64,000 bases of DNA from Pseudomonas frederiksbergensis (GCF_017114915.1 NZ_JAAUOE010000010.1:106082-170081); one strand, 5' to 3'; shown: positions 27,715 through 36,112, counted from the first letter of the stretch. The notes: generated by a model not told the origin, from the letters alone. Translations and numbers: made by a program.

Positions 27715-29517
27715 ATGATCCGCTGGTTGCGCAGCTCCCTGCCCGCTCGCGCCGGGCTGGCGGTGATCCTGATCGCCGTGCTGGCGCTCGCCAGTTCATT
27801 GAGCGCCGGGCTGATTGCCTGGTTCAGCCAGGGCGATGCCGCCGCCATCAACACTGCAGGCTCGGTACGCATGGAGACCTATCACCTGAGCTGGAAACTC
27901 GCCGCCGGCGCCACCGGCGAAGAAATCGCAACCATCACCGACAGCCTGCAATACCGCTTGAACAGCCACTCGCTCAAGGCAGTATTGGAAGATGGCCCGA
28001 CCACCGCCCTGCAAATCAGTTACGGGCAAATCCAGCAACGCTGGAGCGAGGATTTGCGTCCGGCCTTGGATCGCGGCGATGCAGCGGCCTTTCAAGCCCA
28101 GGCCCTGCCCTTCGTTGAGCAACTGAACCAGTTCGTCAATCTGTTGCAGCGCCAAAGCGAACAAAAGCAAGGCTGGCAACAGGCGATCCAGGGCCTGGCC
28201 CTGTTCACCACCATGATTGTCCTGTTGCTCGGGCTCTACGAACTGCAGTACGGCGTTGTCACCCCTTTAAAGGAGTTGGTGGATGCAACCCAGCGCTTTC
28301 GTCGCGGCGACTTCAAGGTGCGGGTCAACCATCAGTCCGAGGACGAACTGGGCCAGTTAGCCATGAGCTTCAACACCATGGCCGAGACGATCGAAGAGTC
28401 GCATCGCACCCTGGAAAGTCAGGTCCGGCAAAAAACCCTGAACCTGCAACAAGCCAATGCCGCCCTGGAGCTTCTGTATCAAAGCAGCCGAAGCCTGGCC
28501 ACACGCCTGGCCAATGCCGAAGGCCTGGATGAGTTGATCCGCCGCTTCCAGCAACGCCTGCCCGGCTTGCGCCTGTCGCTGTGTCTGCAGGGGCAGCTGC
28601 AGGCACCGGCCCAGCAGTTGCTCGCCCTGCATGGCGCGAACATCCGGGAAGTCTGCGCCAGTAGCGACTGCGCCACGTGCCAGCGACATCCTAAAACCAA
28701 CCCGCAAATCTTCAGCATCAGCAACCAGGGCAGTGAACTGGGTGAGCTCAAGGCGCACTTTGTCGACGGGCACCCCATGCAAGCCTGGGAAACCCAACTG
28801 ATCCAGGCCCTGGCCAATCTGATCGGCACCTCACTCTCGCTCAAGCGTCAACGGGAACAGGATCATCGCCTGCTGCTGCTCGAAGAACGCACGATCATCG
28901 CCCGCGAACTGCACGATTCACTGGCCCAGGCCCTGTCCTACATGAAGCTGCAAGTCAGCCGCATGCAGACCTTGATGCGCCGGGGCGAACCGGTCCAGAC
29001 CCTGGAAACCGTCACCGCCGAATTGCGCGAGGGACTGAACAATGCCTATCGCCAGTTGCGCGAGTTGCTGACCACGTTTCGCTTGCAGATTCACGACGCG
29101 GGACTGGTACAGGAACTCAAGGACACGGCCGAGGAGTTTTCCCGTCGCGGAGAATTTCAGGTGCACCTGCACGTCGACACGCTGGCCTTCCAGCTATCGG
29201 CCAGCGAACAAATCCACATTCTGCAGATCACCCGCGAGGCGCTCTCCAACTGCCTGCGCCATGCCCATGCGCAAAACGCCTGGCTACAACTGCGCCAGGA
29301 CGGCGAGACCGTCAGGTTGTCGGTCGAAGACGACGGGCGTGGATTCAGCGGCAACGTCGATCAACGCGAACACCATGGCCTGAACATCATGGATGAGCGG
29401 GCTCGCAGCCTGCGCGGCCAGCTGCAGATATTTTCCAGGGAGCCCCAAGGCACCCGTGTCCAACTGGAATTCCACCCGGAATTTCTCGGGCAGCAAACAG
29501 AAGGTAGCGCCACATGA
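27715..29517 (+). CDS. narX: Nitrate/nitrite sensor kinase NarX
   Basis: The protein has 600 residues from ATG 27715; a TTG 14 codons upstream is the alternative, and neither has a strong RBS. Two transmembrane helices (about 13-37 and 161-180) bracket a periplasmic domain. The nitrate-binding P-box lies near residues 40-62 (INTAGSVRMETYHLSW). A HAMP domain is followed by a cysteine cluster (C314, C319, C322) typical of NarX/NarQ, then the HisKA_3 dimerisation segment with phosphoacceptor H400 (ARELHDSLAQALSYMK) and an ATPase domain (VEDDGRGF). It phosphorylates NarL in response to nitrate. Confidence 0.93.
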   Translation: MIRWLRSSLPARAGLAVILIAVLALASSLSAGLIAWFSQGDAAAINTAGSVRMETYHLSWKLAAGATGEEIATITDSLQYRLNSHSLKAVLEDGPTTALQISYGQIQQRWSEDLRPALDRGDAAAFQAQALPFVEQLNQFVNLLQRQSEQKQGWQQAIQGLALFTTMIVLLLGLYELQYGVVTPLKELVDATQRFRRGDFKVRVNHQSEDELGQLAMSFNTMAETIEESHRTLESQVRQKTLNLQQANAALELLYQSSRSLATRLANAEGLDELIRRFQQRLPGLRLSLCLQGQLQAPAQQLLALHGANIREVCASSDCATCQRHPKTNPQIFSISNQGSELGELKAHFVDGHPMQAWETQLIQALANLIGTSLSLKRQREQDHRLLLLEERTIIARELHDSLAQALSYMKLQVSRMQTLMRRGEPVQTLETVTAELREGLNNAYRQLRELLTTFRLQIHDAGLVQELKDTAEEFSRRGEFQVHLHVDTLAFQLSASEQIHILQITREALSNCLRHAHAQNAWLQLRQDGETVRLSVEDDGRGFSGNVDQREHHGLNIMDERARSLRGQLQIFSREPQGTRVQLEFHPEFLGQQTEGSAT

Positions 29518-30161
29518 ACCCGTCCCCGCAACACAAAATCCTGCTGGTAGACGATCACCCGATGATGCGTCACGGCATTCGTCAGATGCTCGAACTCGAA
29601 GATGATTTCCTGATCGTCGGCGAAGCCAGCCAGGGTGAAGAAGCACTCAGCCTGATCGAGCCGCTGCAACCGGATCTGGTCCTGCTCGATAACAACATGC
29701 CGCAAATGAATGGCATCGAAACCCTGCGCCGATTGCGGGCGATGCACTACACCGGCAAGGTGCTGCTGTTCACCGTGTCGGACGCCGAAGACGATATTCG
29801 CGACGCCCTGCGCCTGGATGCCGACGGCTATCTGCTCAAGGACATGGAGCCCGAACTGTTGATTCAGTACATCCGAGATGCCTTGAACGGCGTCCTGGTG
29901 ATCAGCCCGGGCCTGACCCAAGTCATGGCGCAGGCGCTGCGGGCACCTGCGCGTCAGGCGGTGGTGGAACTGACCGAGCGTGAGCGTCAGGTGCTGAAAA
30001 CCATCGCCAGCGGCTTCAGCAACAAGGTCATCGGGCACAAATTGGGCATCACCGAAGGAACGGTCAAGGTCCATGTGAAAAACCTGCTGCACAAACTCGG
30101 TTTGCGCTCGCGGGTAGAGGCGGCAGTGTGGGCCATGGAGCATCTGCGCAATGCGGGCTGA
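29514..30161 (+). CDS. narL: Nitrate response regulator NarL
   Basis: The protein has 215 residues; its ATG overlaps the narX stop (ATGA). The receiver domain has acidic residues D13-D14 and phosphoacceptor D59 (LVLLDNNMPQMNG). The C-terminal LuxR-type helix-turn-helix spans about 149-190 (TERERQVLKTIASGFSNKVIG). It activates nar and other nitrate-induced promoters together with Anr. NarL-like palindromes lie both upstream of narX and directly downstream before dnrE. Confidence 0.93.
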   Translation: MNPSPQHKILLVDDHPMMRHGIRQMLELEDDFLIVGEASQGEEALSLIEPLQPDLVLLDNNMPQMNGIETLRRLRAMHYTGKVLLFTVSDAEDDIRDALRLDADGYLLKDMEPELLIQYIRDALNGVLVISPGLTQVMAQALRAPARQAVVELTERERQVLKTIASGFSNKVIGHKLGITEGTVKVHVKNLLHKLGLRSRVEAAVWAMEHLRNAG

Positions 30162-30167
30162 CAGGCA

Positions 30168-30183
30168 TCCCTCCTTGGAGGTA
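30168..30183 (+). promoter_or_regulatory. NarL-like palindrome upstream of dnrE
   Basis: TCCCTCCTTGGAGGTA shares CCTCC-N2-GGAGGTA with the palindromes at 27521 and 35978. It ends 65 bp before the dnrE ATG, the same distance as the copy before moaB. Confidence 0.5.
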
Positions 30184-30247
30184 GGCCTGTAGAGGCATAG
30201 GTCATCGGGCCCGCGCTCTCTACTATGACGGTCAGCGGAGGTACGCC

Positions 30248-30922
30248 ATGCTGACCCACCCTTCCATCGTTTTAACGTTGCGCCGTCATCATCTGTTCAG
30301 CCAACTGCCGGAGAAAGTCTTCGAAGAAGTCTGCAGCCTGGCCATGCTCAAACGCCTGAGTTGTCATGGCACGCTCATGCATCAAGGGGATCCGGCCAGG
30401 CGTTTTTTCCTGCTGGTCAGTGGCCAGGTCAAATTGTACCGGCTCACCGGCGAAGGCCAGGAAAACCTGGTGGAGATCATTCAGCCCGGCCAGACTTTTG
30501 CCGAAGCTTTGTTATTCAGCCAGGCGCGTCTGTATCCGGTGAGCGCCACCGCACTGAAGGACAGCGTGCTGGTAAGTATCGACGGCAACCATTACCGCAA
30601 TGCCCTGGAGGACCAGCCGAAAGTCTGCCTGGCCATCCTGGCGAGCATGAGCGTTCACCTGCACCTGCGTCTGCGCGACATCGATACCTTGACCATGGCC
30701 AGTGCCACCCGCCGGGTGATCAATTTCCTGTTCCAGGAACGCCACCCGGTGACCGGCCAGATTGTCTTGCAGGTGTCCAAGCGCCTGGTGGCGTCGAAGC
30801 TGGGGATTCAACCGGAAACCTTTTCGCGGATATTGCATCGCCTGGTGGAAAGCGGACTGATCGCCATGGAACGGCGCCATATCAGCATCCTCGCGGAAGA
30901 AGAACTGGCGGCTTTCCAATAG
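30248..30922 (+). CDS. dnrE: Crp/Fnr-family regulator, DnrE-like
   Basis: The protein has 224 residues with a cyclic-nucleotide-fold sensor domain (GDPARRFFLLVSGQVKLYRLT) and a C-terminal winged helix (SKRLVASKLGIQPETFSRILHRL). It has no N-terminal cysteine set, so it is not an oxygen sensor like Anr and belongs to the Dnr branch. It is clearly diverged from the second Dnr protein at 41470. Position directly after narXL matches dnrE of Pseudomonas stutzeri, which acts in the nitrate response; the symbol rests on that. It is probably NarL-controlled through the palindrome at 30168. Confidence 0.75.
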   Translation: MLTHPSIVLTLRRHHLFSQLPEKVFEEVCSLAMLKRLSCHGTLMHQGDPARRFFLLVSGQVKLYRLTGEGQENLVEIIQPGQTFAEALLFSQARLYPVSATALKDSVLVSIDGNHYRNALEDQPKVCLAILASMSVHLHLRLRDIDTLTMASATRRVINFLFQERHPVTGQIVLQVSKRLVASKLGIQPETFSRILHRLVESGLIAMERRHISILAEEELAAFQ

Positions 30923-30928
30923 CCGGAA

Positions 30929-30942
30929 TTGACCGTCATCAA
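30929..30942 (+). promoter_or_regulatory. Anr/Dnr box upstream of the DGC-domain gene
   Basis: TTGACCGTCATCAA, a full TTGAC-N4-ATCAA site, ends 55 bp before the ATG at 30997. The spacing equals that of the ubiU, pdxH, norC and narK1 sites. Confidence 0.65.
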
Positions 30943-30996
30943 GGCGCGATACCACGGGTCTTGCACACTGACAGAGCCCATCCACGGAGAGTGCAA

Positions 30997-31377
30997 ATGC
31001 CCCATTCAACCCTGCCTTTGGTTTACTCCTGCTCAGGTTGCTCCAACGTCGCCCAACTGGCCAACACCCTGGCCGTGCGGCTGGACCGCAGTGGCCTGGC
31101 CGAAATGTCCTGCATCGTTGGTGTCGGCGGGCATGTGGCAGCGCTGGTCAACAAAGCGCGCTCGGGACGGCGGATCTTCGCGCTGGACGGCTGCCCCCTG
31201 CAATGTGTTGAAAACTGCCTCAAGCAGCATGGCCTGCATGCGGATGTGCACCTGATTCTCAGCCATTACGGGCTGCGCAAACGCTATGGCGAGGACTGCA
31301 CACAGGCGCAGAGTGATGAGTTGTTTGAAGGGATCAGGCGGTTGATTGCCAGCGAGCCCCACACAAATCACCTGTAG
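30997..31377 (+). CDS. Putative zinc-binding DGC-domain protein
   Basis: The protein has 126 residues starting MPHSTLPLVYSCSGCSNVAQ. The DGC-domain motifs are CSGCSN near residue 11 and FALDGCPLQCVENCL near 65, with cysteines likely to bind zinc or another metal. The family often sits in denitrification or selenium/sulfur loci, but its role is not established. A perfect Anr/Dnr box lies upstream, so it belongs to the low-oxygen regulon. Its last codon and TAG stop (CTG TAG) come from the REP end at 31372. Confidence 0.7.
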   Translation: MPHSTLPLVYSCSGCSNVAQLANTLAVRLDRSGLAEMSCIVGVGGHVAALVNKARSGRRIFALDGCPLQCVENCLKQHGLHADVHLILSHYGLRKRYGEDCTQAQSDELFEGIRRLIASEPHTNHL

Positions 31378-31461
31378 GAGCGGGCTTGCCCGCGAAGGCG
31401 GTGTGTCAGTCAACATCAATGTTGTATGGGCCGGCCCCTTCGCGGGCAAGCCCGCTCCTAC
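31374..31461. repeat. REP palindrome pair (REPIN), GTAGGAGCGGGC type, copy 1
   Basis: GTAGGAGCGGGCTTGCCCGC...AAGG is mirrored by CCTTCGCGGGCAAGCC...TCCTAC. It follows the DGC gene and is duplicated 213 bp downstream. Confidence 0.88.
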
Positions 31462-31586
31462 GGGTGATTTGTGTCAGTCACCCCGCCGCCAGGCCCTTCC
31501 CTGCCCGCTCCAGATGGCGCCACAGCCAAACCGGCAAGCCAGCCCCAGTTCGGATTGATTGCCAGTGAGCCCCACACAAATCACCT

Positions 31587-31674
31587 GTAGGAGCGGGCTT
31601 GCCCGCGAAGGCGGTGTGTCAGTCAACATCAATGTTGTATGGGCCGGCCCCTTCGCGGGCAAGCCCGCTCCTAC
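31587..31674. repeat. REP palindrome pair (REPIN), GTAGGAGCGGGC type, copy 2
   Basis: The arms and the intervening sequence are the same as at 31374-31461. The high identity of the loops indicates recent segmental duplication rather than independent insertion. Confidence 0.88.
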
Positions 31675-31690
31675 GGGTGATTTGTGTCAG

Positions 31691-32161
31691 TCACCCTGCC
31701 GCCAGCCCCTTCCCTGCCCGCTCCAGGTTGCGCCACAGCCAGACCGGCAATACGTCGGGGTCAAGGCTGTCGATCAGGTTCTTCAGCGCCAGCCCCAGTT
31801 CGGTATCGCCTTCGATGACCAGGCGCCGACGAAAGAACAGCGTGTCCGGATCTTCCTGACGACTCGCCAGGAGTAGAAACTCGCGCCAGTTGCCGCTGAT
31901 CGTCACATCCGCCGTGGCGTGCCGGGCGATCCGCAATCCTTCACGACTGAAGGTCAGGTACCAGGACAAGCCCAGATCCGCAATCCGCAGGCACAGCCAA
32001 CGCCCACGCAACACTTCAAATTCGCCATCGCGCAATGGCTCGGCGAGGCAGCGATTCAGCGCCTGCTGCAACGCCAGGCGCTGCACGGCAAAAGGCACCC
32101 GGCGCACCAGCGGCAGCAACCGGTCGGCACCTTTCAACAGCCACTTCTTCCGATTCAACAC
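31691..32161 (-). CDS. ubiT: SCP2-domain ubiquinone protein UbiT
   Basis: The protein has 156 residues from a GTG at 32161 behind GAGGAGG; it overlaps the ubiV stop. It is an SCP2 lipid-carrier-like fold (FEVLRGRWLCLRIADLGLSWYLTF, ADVTISGNWREFLLLASRQEDPDTLFF). UbiT works with UbiU and UbiV in oxygen-independent ubiquinone synthesis, probably holding hydrophobic intermediates. Third gene of ubiUVT. A degenerate copy of its 3' end lies at 31484-31537. Confidence 0.85.
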   Translation of the reverse strand: MLNRKKWLLKGADRLLPLVRRVPFAVQRLALQQALNRCLAEPLRDGEFEVLRGRWLCLRIADLGLSWYLTFSREGLRIARHATADVTISGNWREFLLLASRQEDPDTLFFRRRLVIEGDTELGLALKNLIDSLDPDVLPVWLWRNLERAGKGLAAG

Positions 32162-33045
32162 AGGCCGACCTCCTCGACGCGCAGCATGCCGGCCTGGCCA
32201 TGCCAGTAACCATTGCACCCTTCGACGAACAGCGGCGGTGTCTCGCCCAGGCGAACCCGTTGATAGGCCGCGATCACTTCGGCCATGCCCTGAGCACGAG
32301 GGCTCAGGCGCAACAGATCGGCACCGCAGGCCACCAGCCCGGAATAATCGGCCAGCAGATTGGTCACCTGGGCCGACATCGTCTGAATACCGTTAAGGGT
32401 GAACAGCGGCTGCCCTTCCTGGCTGGTCAGCGCCAGGCCGTCGGGGTAGTTGATGCAGCAGAATTGGCAGTCGTCCTTGGGCCGGTTTTCCGCACGGGCG
32501 GTGAAGCAGCGGGCGGAATAGGCCAACGGCAAATGCCCGTAGGCGAAGATTTCAACTTCCGGCACCGCACGGTTCAGTTCGCGCACCTGCCCGATCACAT
32601 CACCAATCAGCGCCGCCGAACATTCCACGGGCGGCACCCAGCGGGTCATTCCGCTGTCCAGCAACTGCACCAATGAGTGACCGTTGTACAGATTGAGGGC
32701 CGGCCCCCCAACGAACGGTAACTTGCGCTCGGCCAGGAATTGCACCGCGCCCATGTCATTGGCTTCCACCAACATTTGGCCGTTGTCGCACAGCCGGCGC
32801 AGGCTGGAGAGTTCGGACGCCGCCTCGATCAGCGTCAGGCTGGAAAGCACCAACTGCGCCTGGCTGCATTCCTGCAACTCGCGCCCCAATCCCAGCCATT
32901 GATCCAGTGAAAAGGCCCGGCGTTTCGAGCACACGGTTTCCCCCAGGTAAATCACATCCAGAGGCAAGGCCGACATCTCGGCGTAAAAGTGGCTAAGTTG
33001 CTCTTTGTCCCAATAAAACAGGACCGGTCCCAGGCTGAGTTTCAT
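32155..33045 (-). CDS. ubiV: Anaerobic ubiquinone hydroxylation protein UbiV
   Basis: The protein has 296 residues starting MKLSLGPVLFYWDKEQLSHF. This U32-family protein has the cysteine set CFTARAENRPKDDCQFCC that binds a 4Fe-4S cluster in UbiV. With UbiU it hydroxylates the ubiquinone ring without O2, so that quinone remains available during denitrification. The longer open frame upstream of 33045 overlaps ubiU and is discarded. It follows ubiU by 10 bp. Confidence 0.9.
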   Translation of the reverse strand: MKLSLGPVLFYWDKEQLSHFYAEMSALPLDVIYLGETVCSKRRAFSLDQWLGLGRELQECSQAQLVLSSLTLIEAASELSSLRRLCDNGQMLVEANDMGAVQFLAERKLPFVGGPALNLYNGHSLVQLLDSGMTRWVPPVECSAALIGDVIGQVRELNRAVPEVEIFAYGHLPLAYSARCFTARAENRPKDDCQFCCINYPDGLALTSQEGQPLFTLNGIQTMSAQVTNLLADYSGLVACGADLLRLSPRAQGMAEVIAAYQRVRLGETPPLFVEGCNGYWHGQAGMLRVEEVGLC

Positions 33046-33055
33046 GTCGAGCCCC

Positions 33056-34051
33056 TCATTGCCATGATCGATGATAAGCACCCAGGGTGGTCTGGCTGCC
33101 TTCGGACAAACCGGCCAGCACCTGACGCCATTCTTCCTTGACCCGAAAACTGCCCGGCGCGCCGCGATGGGCATCCAGCGCCGCGCGCCAGACACGGGTG
33201 ACTTGTTCGACATAGGCCGGACTGCGTTGCCGGCCCTCGATTTTCACCGCTTCGACGCCAATGGCCGTCAGTTCCGGCAGCAAGTCCAGGGTGTCGAGGC
33301 TGGTGGGCTCCTCCAGCGCATGAAAGCGTTTGCCCTCGACCAGAAAACGGCCTTTGCACAAGGTCGGGTAACCGGCCGATTCGTCAGGGGTGTAGCGATC
33401 GATCAGCACTTCGCTGAGTCGCGCGCTCAAGCCTTCGGCGTCTTCGCTCCAGCGCACCGCCTTGGCCGGCGAACAGACGCCGCACAGGTTCGGCGACTCG
33501 CCGGTAATGTAGGAAGACAGGTGACAACGCCCTTCGGCCATGATGCACAGGCTGCCGAAGCCAAACACTTCGATGGGCACCGGGCTGCTGGCGGCGACCT
33601 GGCGTACTTGCGCCAACGACAACACCCGCGGCAATACCGCGCGACGAATGCCGTAGCGCTGCGCATAGAACTCCAGCGCCGCGGCATGGGTCGCCGAGCC
33701 CTGGACCGACAGGTGCAACGCCAGCTGCGGGTGACGCTGACTGGCGTAGTTGAGCACTCCGGGGTCGGCGGCGATCAGCGCATCCACGCCGAAATCGGCC
33801 GCACGATCCACCGCCCGCTGCCAGCGCTCCCAGCCTTTGGGTTGCGGGTAGGTGTTGACCGCGACGTAGAGCTTGCGCTGATGCTGACGAATGTGGGCGA
33901 CGGCGGCGTCGAACTGCTTGTCGTCCATGTTCAGCCCCGCGAAATGCCGGGCGTTGGTGTCATCGCGAAAGCCGACATACACGGCATCGGCGCCTTGGCG
34001 CACCGCCGCTTTGAGCGCAGGCAGGTTCCCTGCCGGGCAGACCAGTTGCAT
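33056..34051 (-). CDS. ubiU: Anaerobic ubiquinone hydroxylation protein UbiU
   Basis: The protein has 331 residues starting MQLVCPAGNLPALKAAVRQG. The U32-type core GADAVYVGFRDDTNAR is followed by the Fe-S cysteines CIMAEGRCHLSSYITG and NLCGVC. It forms a heterodimer with UbiV for O2-independent ring hydroxylation. It is the first gene of ubiUVT, with an Anr/Dnr box 56 bp upstream. It is not a peptidase despite the family name. Confidence 0.9.
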   Translation of the reverse strand: MQLVCPAGNLPALKAAVRQGADAVYVGFRDDTNARHFAGLNMDDKQFDAAVAHIRQHQRKLYVAVNTYPQPKGWERWQRAVDRAADFGVDALIAADPGVLNYASQRHPQLALHLSVQGSATHAAALEFYAQRYGIRRAVLPRVLSLAQVRQVAASSPVPIEVFGFGSLCIMAEGRCHLSSYITGESPNLCGVCSPAKAVRWSEDAEGLSARLSEVLIDRYTPDESAGYPTLCKGRFLVEGKRFHALEEPTSLDTLDLLPELTAIGVEAVKIEGRQRSPAYVEQVTRVWRAALDAHRGAPGSFRVKEEWRQVLAGLSEGSQTTLGAYHRSWQ

Positions 34052-34106
34052 GGGTAATCCTCATGAAAAACGCGCTGCCAGTCTAGCCAGACCGGCAGGC
34101 ACGGCC

Positions 34107-34120
34107 TTGACGGCAATCAA
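34107..34120 (-). promoter_or_regulatory. Anr/Dnr box upstream of ubiUVT
   Basis: TTGACGGCAATCAA is a full match to TTGAC-N4-ATCAA, 56 bp upstream of the ubiU ATG. It sits in the short gap between the moeA end and ubiU. Confidence 0.65.
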
Positions 34121-34126
34121 TTGCCC

Positions 34127-35362
34127 TCAATGCATCAGGTCGGCAAAAGGCAGGAACAACACGTTGTCGTGCTTGAGCACTTGCTGCTCGCAGTCGATCA
34201 CCGCCAGCCCGTCGGCCCAGCACGCGGCGGTCAACATCGCCGAGCTCTGCTGAGGGTGCAGTTCCACACGCAACTGGCCGTCGGTGCCGGGCGTCAATTT
34301 GGCCCGCAGGTACTGCCGACGCTTGTTGCGCTGCAGCCAGTCGAACCCGGCCGGCACGGCCAGCGGCACCGGCAGCACGTCCGTCACGCCCTGGGCCCTG
34401 AGCAGAAACGGACGCACCACCACCAACGCGGTGATCAGCGCCGCCGACGGGTTGCCCGGCATGCCGATCCAGGGTTTGCCGGCCACTTCGCCAAAGGCCA
34501 GCGGCTTGCCGGGCTGCATGGCCAGCCGCCAGAAATCCACGCGGCCCAGTTCCTCGATGGCCTGTTTGAGGTGATCTTCCTCGCCCACCGACACGCCACC
34601 GGAGCTCAGCAGCAGGTCGCATTCCGAAGACGCCAGGCTCAAGGCATGCCGGCTGACCGCCAGTTCATCGGCCATGACGCCATAGTCATGCACCTCGACA
34701 CCCCAGCCGCGCAACAACGCAGCGAGGCAATACCGGTTGCTGTTGTAAATCTGCCCCGGCGCCAAGGGATCGCCCGGCTCGCGCAGTTCATTACCGCTGC
34801 TGAGCAGGCACACCTGCAACGGCCGATAGACCTCGACCCGGGCGATCCCGGCGCCGGCCAGCAACCCCAGTTCCTGTGCGCGCAGGCGTTTGCCGGCCTT
34901 GAGCAACAGATGCCCGCGACGCACTTCCTCACCCTCCTTGCGCACGTGATCACCCATGGTTACCGGCGGGAACCAGACACGCCCGCCCTCGACCCGGCAG
35001 CGCTCTTGCGGCACAACAGTGTCGGCACCCGGTGGCAACGGCGCGCCGGTAAAGATTTGCACCGCGTGCTGCGCGAGCAAAGGCGAGCACGCTTGATCCC
35101 CTGCCGCAATTCGCCCGCCAATCGACAAACAGCCACCTTCCGACGGCAGGTCGGCGGCCCTGAGGGCATAACCGTCCATGGCACTGTTGTCCCAGGCCGG
35201 CAGGTTCACCGGACACTGGATGTCCGCCGCCAGCACTCGTCCCATGGCTTGATCCAGCGGGATCATATGCGCCAGGGGCGGTGGCGGTGCCTGGTCGAGC
35301 AGACGGCTGATGGCCTCGTCCACGGGCATCAGGTTGCCGAGGTCACACACCCGGCCGGTCAT
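34127..35362 (-). CDS. moeA: Molybdopterin molybdenumtransferase MoeA
   Basis: The protein has 411 residues starting MTGRVCDLGNLMPVDEAISR; the start overlaps the moaB stop (ATGA). Family markers include PAWDNSAMDGYALRAAD, GRIAAGDQA, IFTGAPLPPGADTVVPQE and the late LLSSGGVSVGEEDH and MQPGKPLAFG ... GMPGNPSAA. It inserts molybdate into adenylylated molybdopterin. Pairing with moaB and position beside the nar genes suggest a dedicated anaerobic copy. Confidence 0.92.
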   Translation of the reverse strand: MTGRVCDLGNLMPVDEAISRLLDQAPPPPLAHMIPLDQAMGRVLAADIQCPVNLPAWDNSAMDGYALRAADLPSEGGCLSIGGRIAAGDQACSPLLAQHAVQIFTGAPLPPGADTVVPQERCRVEGGRVWFPPVTMGDHVRKEGEEVRRGHLLLKAGKRLRAQELGLLAGAGIARVEVYRPLQVCLLSSGNELREPGDPLAPGQIYNSNRYCLAALLRGWGVEVHDYGVMADELAVSRHALSLASSECDLLLSSGGVSVGEEDHLKQAIEELGRVDFWRLAMQPGKPLAFGEVAGKPWIGMPGNPSAALITALVVVRPFLLRAQGVTDVLPVPLAVPAGFDWLQRNKRRQYLRAKLTPGTDGQLRVELHPQQSSAMLTAACWADGLAVIDCEQQVLKHDNVLFLPFADLMH

Positions 35363-35913
35363 GGGCGTGCCTCGCAGGCGTCGATGACCCGCTGCGCCTG
35401 CGCTTTCAAATGCGGGGCGAAATTGCACGGGCCGGTGCGACTGTCCAGTTGTTCGAGCAGGATCTTGTTCCAGGCGGTCCGGCAGGCACCCGGCGAGCCA
35501 GGAACGCAGCACACCAGTACGCCGTTACTCATGCCGGCCAGTGCCCGGGACTGCAGGCTGGACATGCCGATTTCCTCCAGAGACACCTGGCGGAACAATT
35601 CGCCGAAGCCTTCCACGTGTTTGTCCAGCAGCGGCAACACCGCTTGCGGTGTGTTGTCGCGAGCGGTGAAACCGGTGCCGCCGGTCATTAATACAACTTG
35701 CACCTGGGGGTCGGCGATCCACTGGGAGACCTTGGCGCGGATCTGATAGATGTCGTCCTTGACCAGATCCCGATCGATCAACACATGCCCGGCGGTTTGC
35801 AGCAAATCGGTCAGGGTCTGTCCCGAGGTGTCGGTGTCAAAGGTGCGCGTATCGCTGATGGTCAGCACGGCGATGTTCAGGGGTTCGAAACTGCGTTGCG
35901 CCAGATGGGCCAT
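35359..35913 (-). CDS. moaB: Molybdopterin adenylyltransferase MoaB
   Basis: The protein has 184 residues starting MAHLAQRSFEPLNIAVLTIS. MPT-binding motifs are SDTRTFDTDTSGQTL, VVLMTGGTGFTARDNTPQA and LVCCVPGSPGACRTAW. It adenylylates molybdopterin before MoeA acts. First gene of the moaB-moeA pair; a NarL-like palindrome lies 65 bp upstream, pointing to nitrate induction. Confidence 0.92.
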   Translation of the reverse strand: MAHLAQRSFEPLNIAVLTISDTRTFDTDTSGQTLTDLLQTAGHVLIDRDLVKDDIYQIRAKVSQWIADPQVQVVLMTGGTGFTARDNTPQAVLPLLDKHVEGFGELFRQVSLEEIGMSSLQSRALAGMSNGVLVCCVPGSPGACRTAWNKILLEQLDSRTGPCNFAPHLKAQAQRVIDACEARP

Positions 35914-35977
35914 ATCCAGGTTTTCCCGTAGATGAGGGTATGGCCCAAAGCCTGAACCGGAATGGCGAGCGAGCCTA

Positions 35978-35993
35978 TTCCTCCAAGGAGGTA
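35978..35993 (-). promoter_or_regulatory. NarL-like palindrome upstream of moaB-moeA
   Basis: TTCCTCCAAGGAGGTA differs from the narX-narK1 palindrome at one base. It lies 65 bp upstream of the moaB ATG. No Anr-type site was found in this promoter. Confidence 0.5.
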
Positions 35994-36017
35994 TCTCGAT
36001 GGGGACAATGAACACCT

Positions 36018-36105
36018 GTAGGAGCGGGCTTGCCCGCGAAGGCGATAGTCGACTCAACACATGCATCGACTGAGATGACGCCTTCGCGGGTAAGCCCGCT
36101 CCTAC
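36018..36105. repeat. REP palindrome pair (REPIN), GTAGGAGCGGGC type
   Basis: GTAGGAGCGGGCTTGCCCGC is mirrored by GCGGGTAAGCCCGCTCCTAC. It lies between the moaB promoter and the 3' end of pdxH. Confidence 0.88.
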
Positions 36106-36112
36106 ACAGTGT

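Larger units (their letters stand above)
31342..31750. repeat. 213-bp tandem duplication carrying a REP and two gene 3' ends
   Basis: Bases 31342-31537 recur at 31555-31750, offset by exactly 213 bp with a few substitutions. Each copy holds the end of the DGC gene, a REP pair, and the end of ubiT. The first ubiT remnant and the second DGC remnant are nonfunctional leftovers. Matching continues at 31538-31553 against 31788-31803 after a 37-bp deletion in copy one. Confidence 0.85.

Noticed and set aside
31374..31674. Repeated units as a possible CRISPR array
   Set aside because: Only two copies 213 bp apart, with long palindromic arms typical of REPINs and no cas genes.
32155..34051. U32 'peptidases' at the ubiU and ubiV loci
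   Set aside because: The Fe-S cysteine sets and neighbouring ubiT identify anaerobic ubiquinone hydroxylation proteins, not proteases.
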